A DNA stretch of 64,000 nt from Erwinia aphidicola (GTDB lineage: Bacteria > Pseudomonadota > Gammaproteobacteria > Enterobacterales > Enterobacteriaceae), in contig NZ_JAMKCQ010000001.1 of the NCBI RefSeq assembly GCF_024169515.1, forward strand, positions 3,720,001-3,784,000. The letters are read 5' to 3'. Position numbers and translations under genes: made by a program. This document shows, one piece after another, positions 1-8,866 of this stretch. The notes beneath the pieces are model-generated. The model did no database searches. It was not told the origin of the DNA and saw only the letters and a list, made by a program, of their open reading frames with translations. How positions within the stretch are numbered: position 1 is the stretch's first letter; every line of letters starts with the position of its first letter.

Positions 1-1410
1 TTCTTTATTCAAATTTTCGCCACCATGGGCTTCGCGGTGCTTTACTCCAGCCTGGTGCTGTACGCCACCAAAAAACTCGGCTTCAGCGAAGGGCAGGCCA
101 ACACCATGATGGGCGTGTTCGGCGCCTTTAACTACGGTCTGCACCTGTTCGGTGGCTACCTTGGCGGTCGCTTCCTCAGCAACCGTAATCTTTTCGTGCT
201 GGGAATGGTGCTGCAGGTTGCTGGCTGCTGGACGCTCTCCGGCCAGAGCGCGGAAGGCCTTTACTGGGGGCTGGCGATGTTCCTGACCGGCAGCGGCCTC
301 AATGTTACCTGCATTAATATGATGCTGACCCAGCGCTTTGCTCCGGAAGATAACCGCCGTGAGAGCGCCTTCCTGTGGAACTACGCCGGGATGAACCTCG
401 GATTCTTCCTCGGCTTTACCGGCGCGGGCTACTTCCAGCTCAGCGAGCACTATGAAGCGCTGTTCCTGTTCGCCACTATCGGTAACGCAGTGGCCATTGT
501 TATCTCGCTGCTGCGCTGGAAGGTGCTGGCCGATATCAGTACCCCGCTGCTGCAGGCAAACCCGCGCCAGTTCCGCTGGCGCATGTTGGCCGGGCTGGTG
601 ATTCTGGTGGCGCTGGTGCCGCTGATCCGCCTGATGCTCAATCACGCCGGGTTTACCGGGGCGTTTGTGCTGGCGCTGGGCGCAGCGATCTTCCTGCTGC
701 TGTGCTTTACCACGCTGCGCCATCGCCCGCGTGATGAGCAGCGCCGCATGTGTGCTTATCTGATCCTCGCGCTGGGTGCGCTGGTGTTCTGGACGCTGTA
801 CCAGCTGGCGCCGATGGGCCTGATGCTGTTCACCGAGCACAATATTAACCTCCGCGTGTACGGCATTCAGGTGGCCCCGCAGTGGGTGCAGAATATCAAC
901 ACCCTGGTGATTGTTTTCGGCGGGCCTTTGCTGGCTATCTGGTTCCGCAACCTGCGCGAGCGCGGCTGGCGCATCGATATCCCGCTGCAGTTCTCCGCCT
1001 CGCTGTTTATGATCGGGCTGGGTATGCTGGTGCTACCGCTGGGTATCGCGCTGGCGGGCGGGGACGGTATTGTGGCGTTCAAATGGATTGTTATCAGCTA
1101 CGTATTGCAGAGCATCGCCGAACTGCTGCTGTCGCCAATTGGCTATGCGATGATCGGCAAGCTGGCTCCGGCGCGCTATCAGGGGGTGATGATGGGCTGC
1201 TGGATGATGGTGACCGGCGTCGCTTCGGTGCTGTCCGGCTACGTTTCCGCGCTGATGCCGGAAAACAGCGGCAGCACGCCGCTGCTGACTAACCCTGGCT
1301 ACAGCCATATCTTCAGCCTGCTCGGCTGGGGCAGTGCGGCGGTCGGTTTAGTGCTGATCTGCCTGATCCCGCTGCTGCGCCGACTGATCCAGCAGGTCGA
1401 CCGGCCATAA
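1..1410 (+). CDS. POT/PTR-family MFS peptide transporter, 5' end cut by window
   Basis: Likely a proton-coupled di/tripeptide symporter in the inner membrane. The frame is open from base 1 (it begins FFIQIFATMGFAVLYSSLVL), so the Met codon at base 25 is internal and the true start lies upstream of the window. The 469 visible residues are almost entirely hydrophobic helices. The block around FAVLYSSLVLYATKKLGFSE followed by the GAFNYG region resembles the first helices of POT-family (PF00854) carriers, although the canonical ExxER signature would be upstream or is degenerate. A GC-rich hairpin follows the stop at once. The substrate is not determinable. Assignment to MFS is firm, to POT probable. 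Confidence 0.75.
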   Translation, partial: FFIQIFATMGFAVLYSSLVLYATKKLGFSEGQANTMMGVFGAFNYGLHLFGGYLGGRFLSNRNLFVLGMVLQVAGCWTLSGQSAEGLYWGLAMFLTGSGLNVTCINMMLTQRFAPEDNRRESAFLWNYAGMNLGFFLGFTGAGYFQLSEHYEALFLFATIGNAVAIVISLLRWKVLADISTPLLQANPRQFRWRMLAGLVILVALVPLIRLMLNHAGFTGAFVLALGAAIFLLLCFTTLRHRPRDEQRRMCAYLILALGALVFWTLYQLAPMGLMLFTEHNINLRVYGIQVAPQWVQNINTLVIVFGGPLLAIWFRNLRERGWRIDIPLQFSASLFMIGLGMLVLPLGIALAGGDGIVAFKWIVISYVLQSIAELLLSPIGYAMIGKLAPARYQGVMMGCWMMVTGVASVLSGYVSALMPENSGSTPLLTNPGYSHIFSLLGWGSAAVGLVLICLIPLLRRLIQQVDRP

Positions 1411-1418
1411 TTCTTTTC

Positions 1419-1436
1419 GGGGCAGTTCTCTGCCCC
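1419..1436 (+). terminator. Hairpin terminator after the transporter gene
   Basis: GGGGCAG (1419-1425), a four-base loop, then CTGCCCC (1430-1436), followed by AAATTTT. The 7-bp perfect stem sits 9 bases after the transporter stop codon and before ghrA. Confidence 0.6.
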
Positions 1437-1498
1437 AAATTTTCACTTGCCAGCCGCCGCGTTTTCCCTGAGCCTAAACAAAAACCAGGAGAGAAAAC

Positions 1499-2437
1499 GT
1501 GGACATCCTTTTTTATCACCCATCTTTTAAGGCAGAGACCTGGATCAGCGGGTTACAGCAGCGTTTACCCCATGCACGTATTCGTCTTTGGCAGCCCGGC
1601 GACGATCGGCCGGCTGATTATGCGCTGGTACGTCAGCCGCCGGTAGAGATGTTAAAAGGGCGGGCGCTGAAGGGCGTCTTTGCGCTCGGCGCCGGCGTTG
1701 ATGATATCCTCGGCCAGCTGCGCGAGCATCCGGATATGCTGGCACCCGGGGTGCCGCTGTTCCGCCTGGAAGATACCGGCATGGGCCGCCAGATGCAGGA
1801 GTATGCGGTTTATCACGTCCTCGGCTGGTTCCGCCGCTTCCCGGAATATCAGAAACAGAAAACCGAAACCCTGTGGCACCACCTGCGCAACTACGCGCGC
1901 CGCGACTTCACCATCGGTATTCTCGGTGCGGGCGTGCTGGGCAGCAGCGTCGCCAGCAGCCTGCTGGCGTGGGGTTTCCCGGTCAGCTGCTGGAGCCGTT
2001 CACCGAAGCAGATTGACGGCGTCACCAGCTTCCATGGTGAAGCGCAGCTTGGCGAGTTTCTTGCCGGAAGCCAGGTGTTAATTAACCTGCTGCCGAACAC
2101 GCCGCAAACCCGCGGTATTATCAACCGCCAGCTGCTCAGCCAGCTGAAGCCCGGTGCATTCCTGCTTAACCTCGCGCGCGGTGCCCACCTGGTGGAAGCC
2201 GATCTGCTGGCCGCGCTGGAAGCGGGCGAAGTGAAAGCAGCGGCGCTCGACGTGTTTAATCACGAACCGCTGCCCGCCGGACACGCGTTCTGGTCGCACC
2301 CGGATATCGCTATCACCCCGCATAATGCCGCTGTAACCTTGCCAGATGAAGCTATGGACTACATTGCGCGTTCGATTACCCGGCGCGAGAGCGGTGAAAT
2401 GCCGGAAGGGCGCGTCGATATCGATCGGGGTTACTAA
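1499..2437 (+). CDS. ghrA: Glyoxylate/hydroxypyruvate reductase A
   Basis: NAD(P)H-dependent cytosolic 2-hydroxyacid dehydrogenase that reduces glyoxylate to glycolate and hydroxypyruvate to glycerate. It has 312 residues, the same length as E. coli GhrA. The nucleotide-binding motif GAGVLG is at residues 143-148. The catalytic triad is visible as Arg227 (LNLARGAH), Glu256 (FNHEP) and His275 (ITPHNAA). The start is GTG at 1499, supported by AGGAGAG about 6 bases upstream; no in-frame ATG has a comparable site. It is followed by ycdX after 14 bases, giving a ghrA-ycdX-ycdY run as in enterics. Confidence 0.95.
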   Translation: MDILFYHPSFKAETWISGLQQRLPHARIRLWQPGDDRPADYALVRQPPVEMLKGRALKGVFALGAGVDDILGQLREHPDMLAPGVPLFRLEDTGMGRQMQEYAVYHVLGWFRRFPEYQKQKTETLWHHLRNYARRDFTIGILGAGVLGSSVASSLLAWGFPVSCWSRSPKQIDGVTSFHGEAQLGEFLAGSQVLINLLPNTPQTRGIINRQLLSQLKPGAFLLNLARGAHLVEADLLAALEAGEVKAAALDVFNHEPLPAGHAFWSHPDIAITPHNAAVTLPDEAMDYIARSITRRESGEMPEGRVDIDRGY

Positions 2438-2451
2438 TCAGGAGAGAACAG

Positions 2452-3189
2452 ATGTATCCAGTTGACCTTCACATGCATACCGTTGCCAGCACCCATGCTT
2501 ACAGCACGCTGCGCGACTACGTATTACAGGCGCAGACCTGCGGCGTTAAGCTGCTGGCGATCACCGATCACGGCCCGGATATGGCCGATGCACCGCACTA
2601 CTGGCATTTTGTTAATATGAAAGTCTGGCCGCGGGTGATTGACGGCGTGGGCGTGCTGCGCGGCATCGAAGCGAATATCAAAAATGTACAGGGCGAGATC
2701 GACTGTAGCGGCCCGATGCTGGGTTCGATTGATATTATCGTTGCCGGGTTCCACGAGCCGGTATTTCCTCCGCAGGATGAAGCGACCCATACCCAGGCGA
2801 TGATCGCCGCGATGGCCAGCGGGCTGGTGCATATTATCAGCCATCCCGGCAACCCAAATTACCCGATCGATATTCATGCGGTCGCTGAAGCAGCGGCGAA
2901 GTATGATGTGGCGCTGGAGCTGAATAACTCCTCATTTACCACCTCGCGCAAGGGCAGTGAACCCAACTGCCGCAAAGTCGCGCAAGCGGTGCGCGATGCG
3001 GGGGGCCGCCTGGCATTAGGCTCTGATTCTCACACCGCCTTTACCCTCGGTAATTTTGAGCACTGTCTGCGTATCCTGCGCGAGGTGGATTTTCCTGAAG
3101 ATCGCGTGTTAAATGTCACGCCGCGCCGCCTGCTGGACTTCCTGCAGCAGCGTACCGGTAAGGAAATAGCTGAATTCGCCGATTTGTGA
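2452..3189 (+). CDS. ycdX: PHP-domain phosphatase YcdX
   Basis: Trinuclear zinc PHP-fold phosphatase of 245 residues. Metal ligands are recognisable in the N-terminal DLHMHT block (His7, His9), in ITDHG around residue 40, in IISHPGNP around residue 130 and in the late GSDSH motif. The start ATG at 2452 has GGAGAG about 7 bases upstream. In E. coli this protein is a partner of the TorD-like chaperone YcdY and is linked to swarming. The same adjacency is kept here, so a joint transcript is likely. The physiological substrate is unknown. Confidence 0.93.
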   Translation: MYPVDLHMHTVASTHAYSTLRDYVLQAQTCGVKLLAITDHGPDMADAPHYWHFVNMKVWPRVIDGVGVLRGIEANIKNVQGEIDCSGPMLGSIDIIVAGFHEPVFPPQDEATHTQAMIAAMASGLVHIISHPGNPNYPIDIHAVAEAAAKYDVALELNNSSFTTSRKGSEPNCRKVAQAVRDAGGRLALGSDSHTAFTLGNFEHCLRILREVDFPEDRVLNVTPRRLLDFLQQRTGKEIAEFADL

Positions 3190-3225
3190 CAGTGTCACGC
3201 ATAACTTCTTACGGAATTGAAAGAC

Positions 3226-3777
3226 ATGAATGAGTTTTCCATCATCTGCCGCATTTTAGGCTCGCTTTACAACCGCCAGCCGCAGGACCCTTTACTGGTG
3301 CCGCTGTTCCAGATGCTGCGTGAAGGTAAACTGCAACAGCACTGGCCGCTGGAGCAGGATGAGCTGCTGACCCGTTTGCAGCAGAACTGTGACCCGCAGA
3401 CGCTGGCGACCGACTACAACGCCCTGTTTGTTGGCAGCGAATGCCGAGTGTCGCCTTTCGGTTCGCAGTGGGAGAATGGCCCGCAGGAAGCAGACGTGCG
3501 TGCTTTTCTTACCAGCCGCGGTATGCCGCTTAGCGATGCACCTGCCGACCATATTGGCGCACTGCTGCTGGCGGCATCATGGCTGGAAGATCAGTCCGAA
3601 GCGGATGAAATTACTGCACAGATAACCCTGTTTGATGAGTATCTGCTGCCGTGGGTGGGGGCGTTTCTGGGCAAAGTAGAAGCCCATGCGACCACCGCCT
3701 TTTACCGCACGCTGGCCGTCATCAGCCGTGAAGCGATTCAGGCGATGCGCGACGAGCTGGAAGACGATATCGCGTAG
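3226..3777 (+). CDS. ycdY: TorD-family chaperone YcdY
   Basis: All-helical cytoplasmic chaperone of the TorD/DmsD superfamily, 183 residues. The family core is visible in the run YNALFVGSE, followed by SPFGSQW and the later ADHIGALLLAASWL, which is the helix bearing the conserved D-H pair. In E. coli it stimulates YcdX by helping zinc insertion, and here it lies directly downstream of ycdX. The ATG at 3226 (MNEFSIIC) is preferred over a TTG three codons upstream because the sequence from the ATG matches the family N-terminus. Confidence 0.9.
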   Translation: MNEFSIICRILGSLYNRQPQDPLLVPLFQMLREGKLQQHWPLEQDELLTRLQQNCDPQTLATDYNALFVGSECRVSPFGSQWENGPQEADVRAFLTSRGMPLSDAPADHIGALLLAASWLEDQSEADEITAQITLFDEYLLPWVGAFLGKVEAHATTAFYRTLAVISREAIQAMRDELEDDIA

Positions 3778-3780
3778 GGT

Positions 3781-3796
3781 GTCAGGCAAGCCTGAC
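3781..3796. repeat. Palindromic hairpin after ycdY (GTCAGGC-type)
   Basis: GTCAGGC, a two-base AA loop, then GCCTGAC. The core closely resembles the longer palindrome after hemB (23559-23582), so it is probably a minimal member of the same dispersed family. It may also act as the terminator between the convergent genes ycdY and the CoA transferase. Confidence 0.5.
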
Positions 3797-3814
3797 CCGT
3801 TCATCACCGGACCA

Positions 3815-5188
3815 TTAATCCTGCCATTCCGCCACCGCTGAACCTAACTTCGACGGCCCGCGCGACCAGTTTAGCGGCGTGCCGGGCAGCCAGAACGGCG
3901 AACGCAGCCGCTGGCTCAGGCCAAACGACGATATCAGCGCTTCGGCATCTTCATCTGGCGGCAGGCGCGTGCCCAAACCTGAGGGCTGTGCTTCCTGTGG
4001 ATAGGGGGCGTCCGTCAGCAGGCAGGCGGTGCGCGCCAGCGACAGGCGAGCAGTGAAGCCGGTATTGTGCAGCAGGCGCTGGCGCAATCCTTCCAGTACC
4101 GCTGCCGCCATCATATAACCCGTGGCGTGATCCAGCGCCTGCACCGGCAGCGGGACTGGCGCATCGCTGTGCTGCCACAGGCGGCCGCGCTCGGCAATTC
4201 CGCTGGCCATCTGTACCAGGCTGTCAAAGCCGCGGCGGTTGCGCCACGGCCCGGTCCATCCCCATGCATTAAGGCTGACATCGACCAGCCCCGGTTTCAG
4301 CGCCTGTAACGCCTCTGCATCATAGCCCAGATTGCTGAGCGCATCGGCGCGATAGCCGTGCACCAGCACGTCACACTGGCCGAGCAGCTGCTCAAACCGT
4401 TTGCGTCCTTCCGCCGATTTCAAATTCAGCCGCGCACAGCGTTTACCCAGCGTAACTTCCTCCTCCAGCGCAGGTTCCTGCCAGTCTGGCGGATCGAGGC
4501 GCAGCACCTCAGCGCCCAGCCCGGCCAGAAAACGCGTGGCGACCGGCCCGGCGATAATGCGCGTCAGGTCGAGCACGCGCACGCCCAGCAGCGGGCGTGC
4601 CGCAAACAGTCGCCAGGTGGGCGCCGGGCCGCAGGCCTGCAGCGTCTGATCAATCAGCGCTTCACGGCTGACGCTCTGCCCCTGCGGGTGCTGCTGCCAC
4701 TCGCTGTGGCTGCGCAGCGCGGCGGCACAGCCTCCTGCGTCCACCACGGCCTGCTCCAGCTCCACTTTCTGCCAGCGGGCGACGGCTGCCGCCAGCTGCT
4801 GACGATGAGTCTGCTGCCCGAGTACCTGTTCCATCGCTGCACGATGATGCGGCGCATTAGTATGCAGACGCACCCAGCCATCCGCGGTGGCGTAATCCCC
4901 GGCAAGCGGATCCCACAGCGAGGGCAGCGGGCGATTAACCGGGCGCAGCGCGTGCTGAAACCAGCGCGCACACAAAGCCGCATCCAGCTCCACCGGTTGC
5001 GCGCTACCGATCAGGCTGGCAGTCGCCTGCGCCGCCAGCCCGATGCTGGTGGCCGCCAGTTCGCTGACGGGATAAGCGGAAACCAGCGCCTGTTCACCGT
5101 TAATTTTCAGCTCGGGCAGCGGCGTGCTGCTGTTGCGAAGTCCCTGCCACAGCTGTTGCCACAGCGCAGCGCTCAGGCGATTATCCAT
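3815..5188 (-). CDS. Family III (CaiB/BaiF-like) CoA transferase with N-terminal extension
   Basis: Putative acyl-CoA transferase, 457 residues, cytosolic. The hallmark N-terminal sequence of the family (GVRVLDLTRIIAGPVATRFLAGLGAEVLRLDPP, quoted here only by its key words LDLTRI, GPVATR, LGAEVLR) starts near residue 205, not near residue 5 as in CaiB or Frc. The preceding 200 residues contain a YATADGWVRLH segment that looks like the second-domain fold of the same family, so the order may be a partial duplication or permutation. The start ATG at 5188 has GGAGAG upstream. A minus-strand EamA exporter gene ends 20 bases upstream of it, suggesting co-transcription. The acyl substrate is unknown. 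Confidence 0.8.
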   Translation of the reverse strand: MDNRLSAALWQQLWQGLRNSSTPLPELKINGEQALVSAYPVSELAATSIGLAAQATASLIGSAQPVELDAALCARWFQHALRPVNRPLPSLWDPLAGDYATADGWVRLHTNAPHHRAAMEQVLGQQTHRQQLAAAVARWQKVELEQAVVDAGGCAAALRSHSEWQQHPQGQSVSREALIDQTLQACGPAPTWRLFAARPLLGVRVLDLTRIIAGPVATRFLAGLGAEVLRLDPPDWQEPALEEEVTLGKRCARLNLKSAEGRKRFEQLLGQCDVLVHGYRADALSNLGYDAEALQALKPGLVDVSLNAWGWTGPWRNRRGFDSLVQMASGIAERGRLWQHSDAPVPLPVQALDHATGYMMAAAVLEGLRQRLLHNTGFTARLSLARTACLLTDAPYPQEAQPSGLGTRLPPDEDAEALISSFGLSQRLRSPFWLPGTPLNWSRGPSKLGSAVAEWQD

Positions 5189-5207
5189 TCAACTCTCCTT
5201 CAGTTAA

Positions 5208-6116
5208 TCAGGGGCGATCCGAACGGCGGCGCACAAGGCGAAAACGCGACAGACGGGCGTGCATTTTCAGGTTGCGCAGGTTAATCACCGCGATTGCCGT
5301 GCCAATAATCACCAGCAGGCCGCCAGTGACTTTAAAGCTGTTCATGCTGTCGCCCAACACCACCACTCCCATAATCACTGCCAGAACCGGGGTCAGCAGC
5401 GAGTAGGGCATGATCAGGTTAACGTTGTAGTTTTTCAGCAGGCTGTACCACAGCGAATAAGCCACAATCGAGGAGCCGATCGCGCTGAACAGGATGCCAA
5501 ACCAGCCGCGCCATGAAGAGTGTAGCAGCAGGTTAAGCTGGTCGGATTCGGTCAGCCAGGATGCGCTGGCGACGATGGGAATGGCCAGAAATGAGAGCCA
5601 GCCGGTCATGGTCAGCGGACTGATGGGCGGTGATTTTTTCACAATCATATTGCTCACCGCCCAGCCGAATGCACTCAGCAGCAGCAGAACCAGCACCCAC
5701 CAATTAGGGATTGTTGGGCTTCCCGCCAGCACCACCACGCCGCTCAGTGAAATCGTAATGCCCAGCAGCTGCACCAGGCGCAGTTTCTCTTTGAGGATCA
5801 GCATCGCCAGCAGCATGGCGATAGGCGTGCCGAGCTGTACGATCACCGCCGCAGTACCGGCATCGGTATGGTTCAGGCTGACAAACAGCAGCGAAAAGTG
5901 CATAAAGCCAAACGTGAAGGCTAGCGGCACCAGGTAGCGCAGCTGCTGGCGCGAGACGCGGGTAAACGGCACCAGGATCAGCGCAACCACCACAAAGCGC
6001 AGGGTGGTCATCAGCAGCGGGGGCAGGTCATGCAGCCCCCATTTAATAGCGATGTTATTAAATGCCCAGATGGACACCACCATCAGAATCAGAAAAAAAT
6101 GACGCAGGGCCACCAC
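5208..6116 (-). CDS. EamA/DMT-family exporter
   Basis: Inner-membrane drug/metabolite transporter of about 302 residues with ten predicted helices in two EamA repeats (roughly residues 1-135 and 145-285). The start of the first repeat (SIWAFNNIAIKWGLHDLPPL) and ALILVPF are typical of EamA carriers that export amino acids such as cysteine or O-acetylserine. The start is one of two consecutive GTG codons at 6116 or 6113, with AAGGA upstream; the second has the better spacing. It precedes the CoA transferase gene on the same strand by 19 bases. The substrate is not predictable. Confidence 0.85.
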   Translation of the reverse strand: MVALRHFFLILMVVSIWAFNNIAIKWGLHDLPPLLMTTLRFVVVALILVPFTRVSRQQLRYLVPLAFTFGFMHFSLLFVSLNHTDAGTAAVIVQLGTPIAMLLAMLILKEKLRLVQLLGITISLSGVVVLAGSPTIPNWWVLVLLLLSAFGWAVSNMIVKKSPPISPLTMTGWLSFLAIPIVASASWLTESDQLNLLLHSSWRGWFGILFSAIGSSIVAYSLWYSLLKNYNVNLIMPYSLLTPVLAVIMGVVVLGDSMNSFKVTGGLLVIIGTAIAVINLRNLKMHARLSRFRLVRRRSDRP

Positions 6117-6360
6117 AAAATCCTTAGTTGAGTGATTGAGTCCCTTTCATCATGGCACGAAATGCGCCAGATGAGGCGCTGCTGACCGTCATTTTTTCAG
6201 CAGCAGGTAGTGCATAAGTGACGAAATAGCGCTCTGGCTAAGCCGATGCTTTGTATAAAGTTTACCTGAAAATGTTATGAGACAGGCTGGTGACAAACTG
6301 CGATGATGATCTGCGGGCTGTCCGGCCCCAATAACATTGCCGATAAGGAGCGAGATAACA

Positions 6361-7080
6361 GTGAAATTGCCGTTAGCGATTATCCAGCTTGAAAGCCCGC
6401 CGCAGGCGGTTAGCCGCCAGGTTGGGGAGCAGAAGCAGTGGTTTATTGAGGCGCTGGAGCTGGCCGATGATGACTATATCGTGGTACGCCCCGATCTTGG
6501 CGATGCACTGCCGGACGTGCAGCAGATTGCCTGCGCCGTGCTCAGCGGTTCGTGGGCGATGGTCACCGACCACGCAGAGTGGAGCGAGCGCACCGCCGCC
6601 TGGGTGCGCCATGCGGTGGCCGAACAGCTGCCGCTGCTGGGCGTCTGCTACGGTCATCAGCTGATGGCTTACGCGCTGGGTGGCGAGGTGGGGGATAATC
6701 CCAACGGCTGGGAGCGCGGCGTAAAGCTGCTGCAAACCACCCGCGCGCAGCGTCAGGATCCGCTGCTGGCCTCTGTGCCTGAGCGCTTCACCGCGTGGCT
6801 ATCACACCGTCAGTCGGTGCTGACGCCGCCGCCGGGTGCACAGGTGCTGGCCGCCTCCGCGCAGGATGGCTGCCAGATAATTCGCTACTCTGCCAGCGCG
6901 CTGTCGCTGCAGTTTCACCCGGAATTCACCCCTGAAATTATGGCCGCCTGCCTGCATAACAGCCTCGCGCCGGGGGAAGTGCAGAAGCTGCTGACGCAAC
7001 AGCCCGAACCGCACTGGCCGCGCCAGCTGCTGCGTGATTTTTTCCAACAGGCGCAGCCGCAGCAGGCGAAAAGCGCCTGA
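6361..7080 (+). CDS. Class I glutamine amidotransferase-like protein
   Basis: Stand-alone GATase1-fold enzyme, 239 residues. The nucleophile elbow GVCYGHQ places the catalytic Cys at residue 96, and the SLQFHPEF motif supplies the His-Glu pair near residue 190. A SLSHRQSV-like segment (WLSHRQS) before it matches GuaA-type proteins YfeJ and relatives that hydrolyse glutamine or gamma-glutamyl bonds. The start chosen is GTG at 6361, because AAGGAG lies at 6345-6350; the longer in-frame reading from a TTG at 6337 would place that ribosome site inside the gene. No synthetase partner is adjacent. Confidence 0.85.
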   Translation: MKLPLAIIQLESPPQAVSRQVGEQKQWFIEALELADDDYIVVRPDLGDALPDVQQIACAVLSGSWAMVTDHAEWSERTAAWVRHAVAEQLPLLGVCYGHQLMAYALGGEVGDNPNGWERGVKLLQTTRAQRQDPLLASVPERFTAWLSHRQSVLTPPPGAQVLAASAQDGCQIIRYSASALSLQFHPEFTPEIMAACLHNSLAPGEVQKLLTQQPEPHWPRQLLRDFFQQAQPQQAKSA

Positions 7081-7287
7081 TATTGGGGGCTGCCTGCAGC
7101 GGGCAGCTCCGCGCAATAACCGCCTGTGCGCCACCTCACATCACCCCGCGAAATTCCCGTTTTACTGACGTCCTCATCACAGTTTCAGCCTCTACGATCT
7201 GGCATCCTGCCGAATGTCGACAAGTGTTAACATTCAGTTATCACAGTGTTAATTATTCGCCACGGCGATGACCTCAACAGGAGTACG

Positions 7288-8811
7288 ATGATGCGCTATG
7301 CATACCCGGGCACCACAGATTCACTGATTACCCTGAAGCAGGAGTATGGCAACTACATCAACGGCGAGTTTGTCGCTCCGGTCAACGGTAACTATTTTAC
7401 CAATACCTCGCCGGTAAACGGTTCGGTTATCGGCAAGTTCCCGCGCTCTGATAAAGATGACGTTGAAAAGGCGCTGGATGCCGCCCACGCCGCTGCGGAA
7501 GACTGGGGGAAAACCTCCGTGCAGGCGCGCTCCCTGACGCTGTTGAAAATTGCCGATCGGCTGGAGCAGCATCTGGAAACGCTGGCGGTCAATGAAACCT
7601 GGGACAACGGTAAGCCGGTGCGTGAAACCATGGCGGCGGATATGCCGCTGGCGGTCGATCACTTCCGCTACTTCGCTGGCTGCCTGCGTGCGCAGGAGGG
7701 TACGGCGGCGGAGATAGATGAGTTTACCGCCGCCTACCACTTCCATGAACCGCTAGGCGTGGTCGCGCAGATTATTCCTTGGAACTTCCCGCTATTAATG
7801 GCAGCCTGGAAGCTGGCGCCTGCGCTGGCCGCCGGTAACTGCGTGCTGCTAAAGCCCGCCGAGCAGACGCCGCTGTCGATTACGCTGTTTGTGGAGCTGA
7901 TTGGTGACCTGCTGCCGAAAGGGGTACTGAACGTGATCCACGGTTTCGGTAAGGAAGCGGGTGAAGCGCTGGCCTCGAACCCGCGCATCGCCAAAGTGGC
8001 CTTTACCGGGTCGACCGCGACCGGTGGACATATTCTGGAGCTGGCGGCGAAAAACCTGATCCCATCGACCGTCGAGCTGGGCGGCAAATCGCCCAATATT
8101 TTCTTCGAAGATATCATGCAGGCCGAGCCATCCTTTATTGAGAAAGCGGCAGAGGGGGTGGTGCTGGGCTTCCTGAATCAGGGGGAGGTCTGTACCTGTC
8201 CGTCGCGTGCGCTGGTACAGGAATCGATCTACGAGCCATTTATGGCGGCGGTGATGGCGCGCGTGAAAACCATTAAGCGCGGCGACCCGATGGACACCGA
8301 CACCATGGTGGGCGCGCAGGCTTCGCAGCAGCAGTTTGATAAAATCCTTTCTTACCTTGAAATTGCGCAGCAGGAGGGGGCTGAAATTCTCACCGGCGGC
8401 GGGGTGGAAAAACTGGAGGGCGATCTCTCGAGCGGTTACTACATTCAGCCAACGCTGCTGAAAGGTACCAATAGCATGCGCGTGTTCCAGGAGGAGATCT
8501 TCGGGCCGGTGGTCGGCATTACCACCTTTAAGGATGAAGCCGAGGCGATTGCCATAGCCAATGATTCCATTTATGGCCTGGGTGCCGGCGTGTGGACGCG
8601 CGATATCAACCGTGCTTATCGCGTTGGACGGGCTATTAAAGCCGGGCGCGTCTGGACCAACTGTTACCACCTCTATCCGGCACATGCGGCGTTTGGCGGT
8701 TACAAAAAATCCGGTATTGGCCGCGAAACGCACAAAATGATGCTCGATCACTACCAGCAGACCAAAAATTTGCTGGTCAGCTACAGCGTGCAGCCACTGG
8801 GTTTCTTCTGA
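7288..8811 (+). CDS. aldB: AldB-like aldehyde dehydrogenase
   Basis: NAD(P)-dependent aldehyde dehydrogenase of 507 residues (E. coli AldB has 512), acting in the cytosol on acetaldehyde and related aldehydes. Clear ALDH signatures: PWNFPLLMA, the FTGSTATGG cofactor loop, [11 protein letters not shown] with the catalytic Glu, and [16 protein letters not shown] with the catalytic Cys. The ending [10 protein letters not shown] parallels AldB. The ATG at 7288 is preferred (CAGGAG 5 bases upstream); a second ATG follows at once. In E. coli aldB is a stationary-phase gene. The gene stands alone and ends at a strong hairpin. Confidence 0.9.
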   Translation: MMRYAYPGTTDSLITLKQEYGNYINGEFVAPVNGNYFTNTSPVNGSVIGKFPRSDKDDVEKALDAAHAAAEDWGKTSVQARSLTLLKIADRLEQHLETLAVNETWDNGKPVRETMAADMPLAVDHFRYFAGCLRAQEGTAAEIDEFTAAYHFHEPLGVVAQIIPWNFPLLMAAWKLAPALAAGNCVLLKPAEQTPLSITLFVELIGDLLPKGVLNVIHGFGKEAGEALASNPRIAKVAFTGSTATGGHILELAAKNLIPSTVELGGKSPNIFFEDIMQAEPSFIEKAAEGVVLGFLNQGEVCTCPSRALVQESIYEPFMAAVMARVKTIKRGDPMDTDTMVGAQASQQQFDKILSYLEIAQQEGAEILTGGGVEKLEGDLSSGYYIQPTLLKGTNSMRVFQEEIFGPVVGITTFKDEAEAIAIANDSIYGLGAGVWTRDINRAYRVGRAIKAGRVWTNCYHLYPAHAAFGGYKKSGIGRETHKMMLDHYQQTKNLLVSYSVQPLGFF

Positions 8812-8822
8812 GTAAATAGCCT

Positions 8823-8846
8823 ACAGGCCGGGGTTTTCCGGCCTGT
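8823..8846. terminator. Hairpin between convergent aldB and the repeat-protein gene
   Basis: ACAGGCCGG (8823-8831), six-base loop, CCGGCCTGT (8838-8846). The nine-pair GC-rich stem lies 12 bases after the aldB stop and 21 bases before the end of the convergent gene, so it can serve both strands. Confidence 0.65.
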
Positions 8847-8866
8847 GAATCCCACTGCGCTCCCCC

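Noticed and set aside
4358..5284. 308-codon plus-strand frame opposite the CoA transferase gene
   Set aside because: Shadow frame; the minus-strand gene has recognisable family motifs and a good ribosome site.
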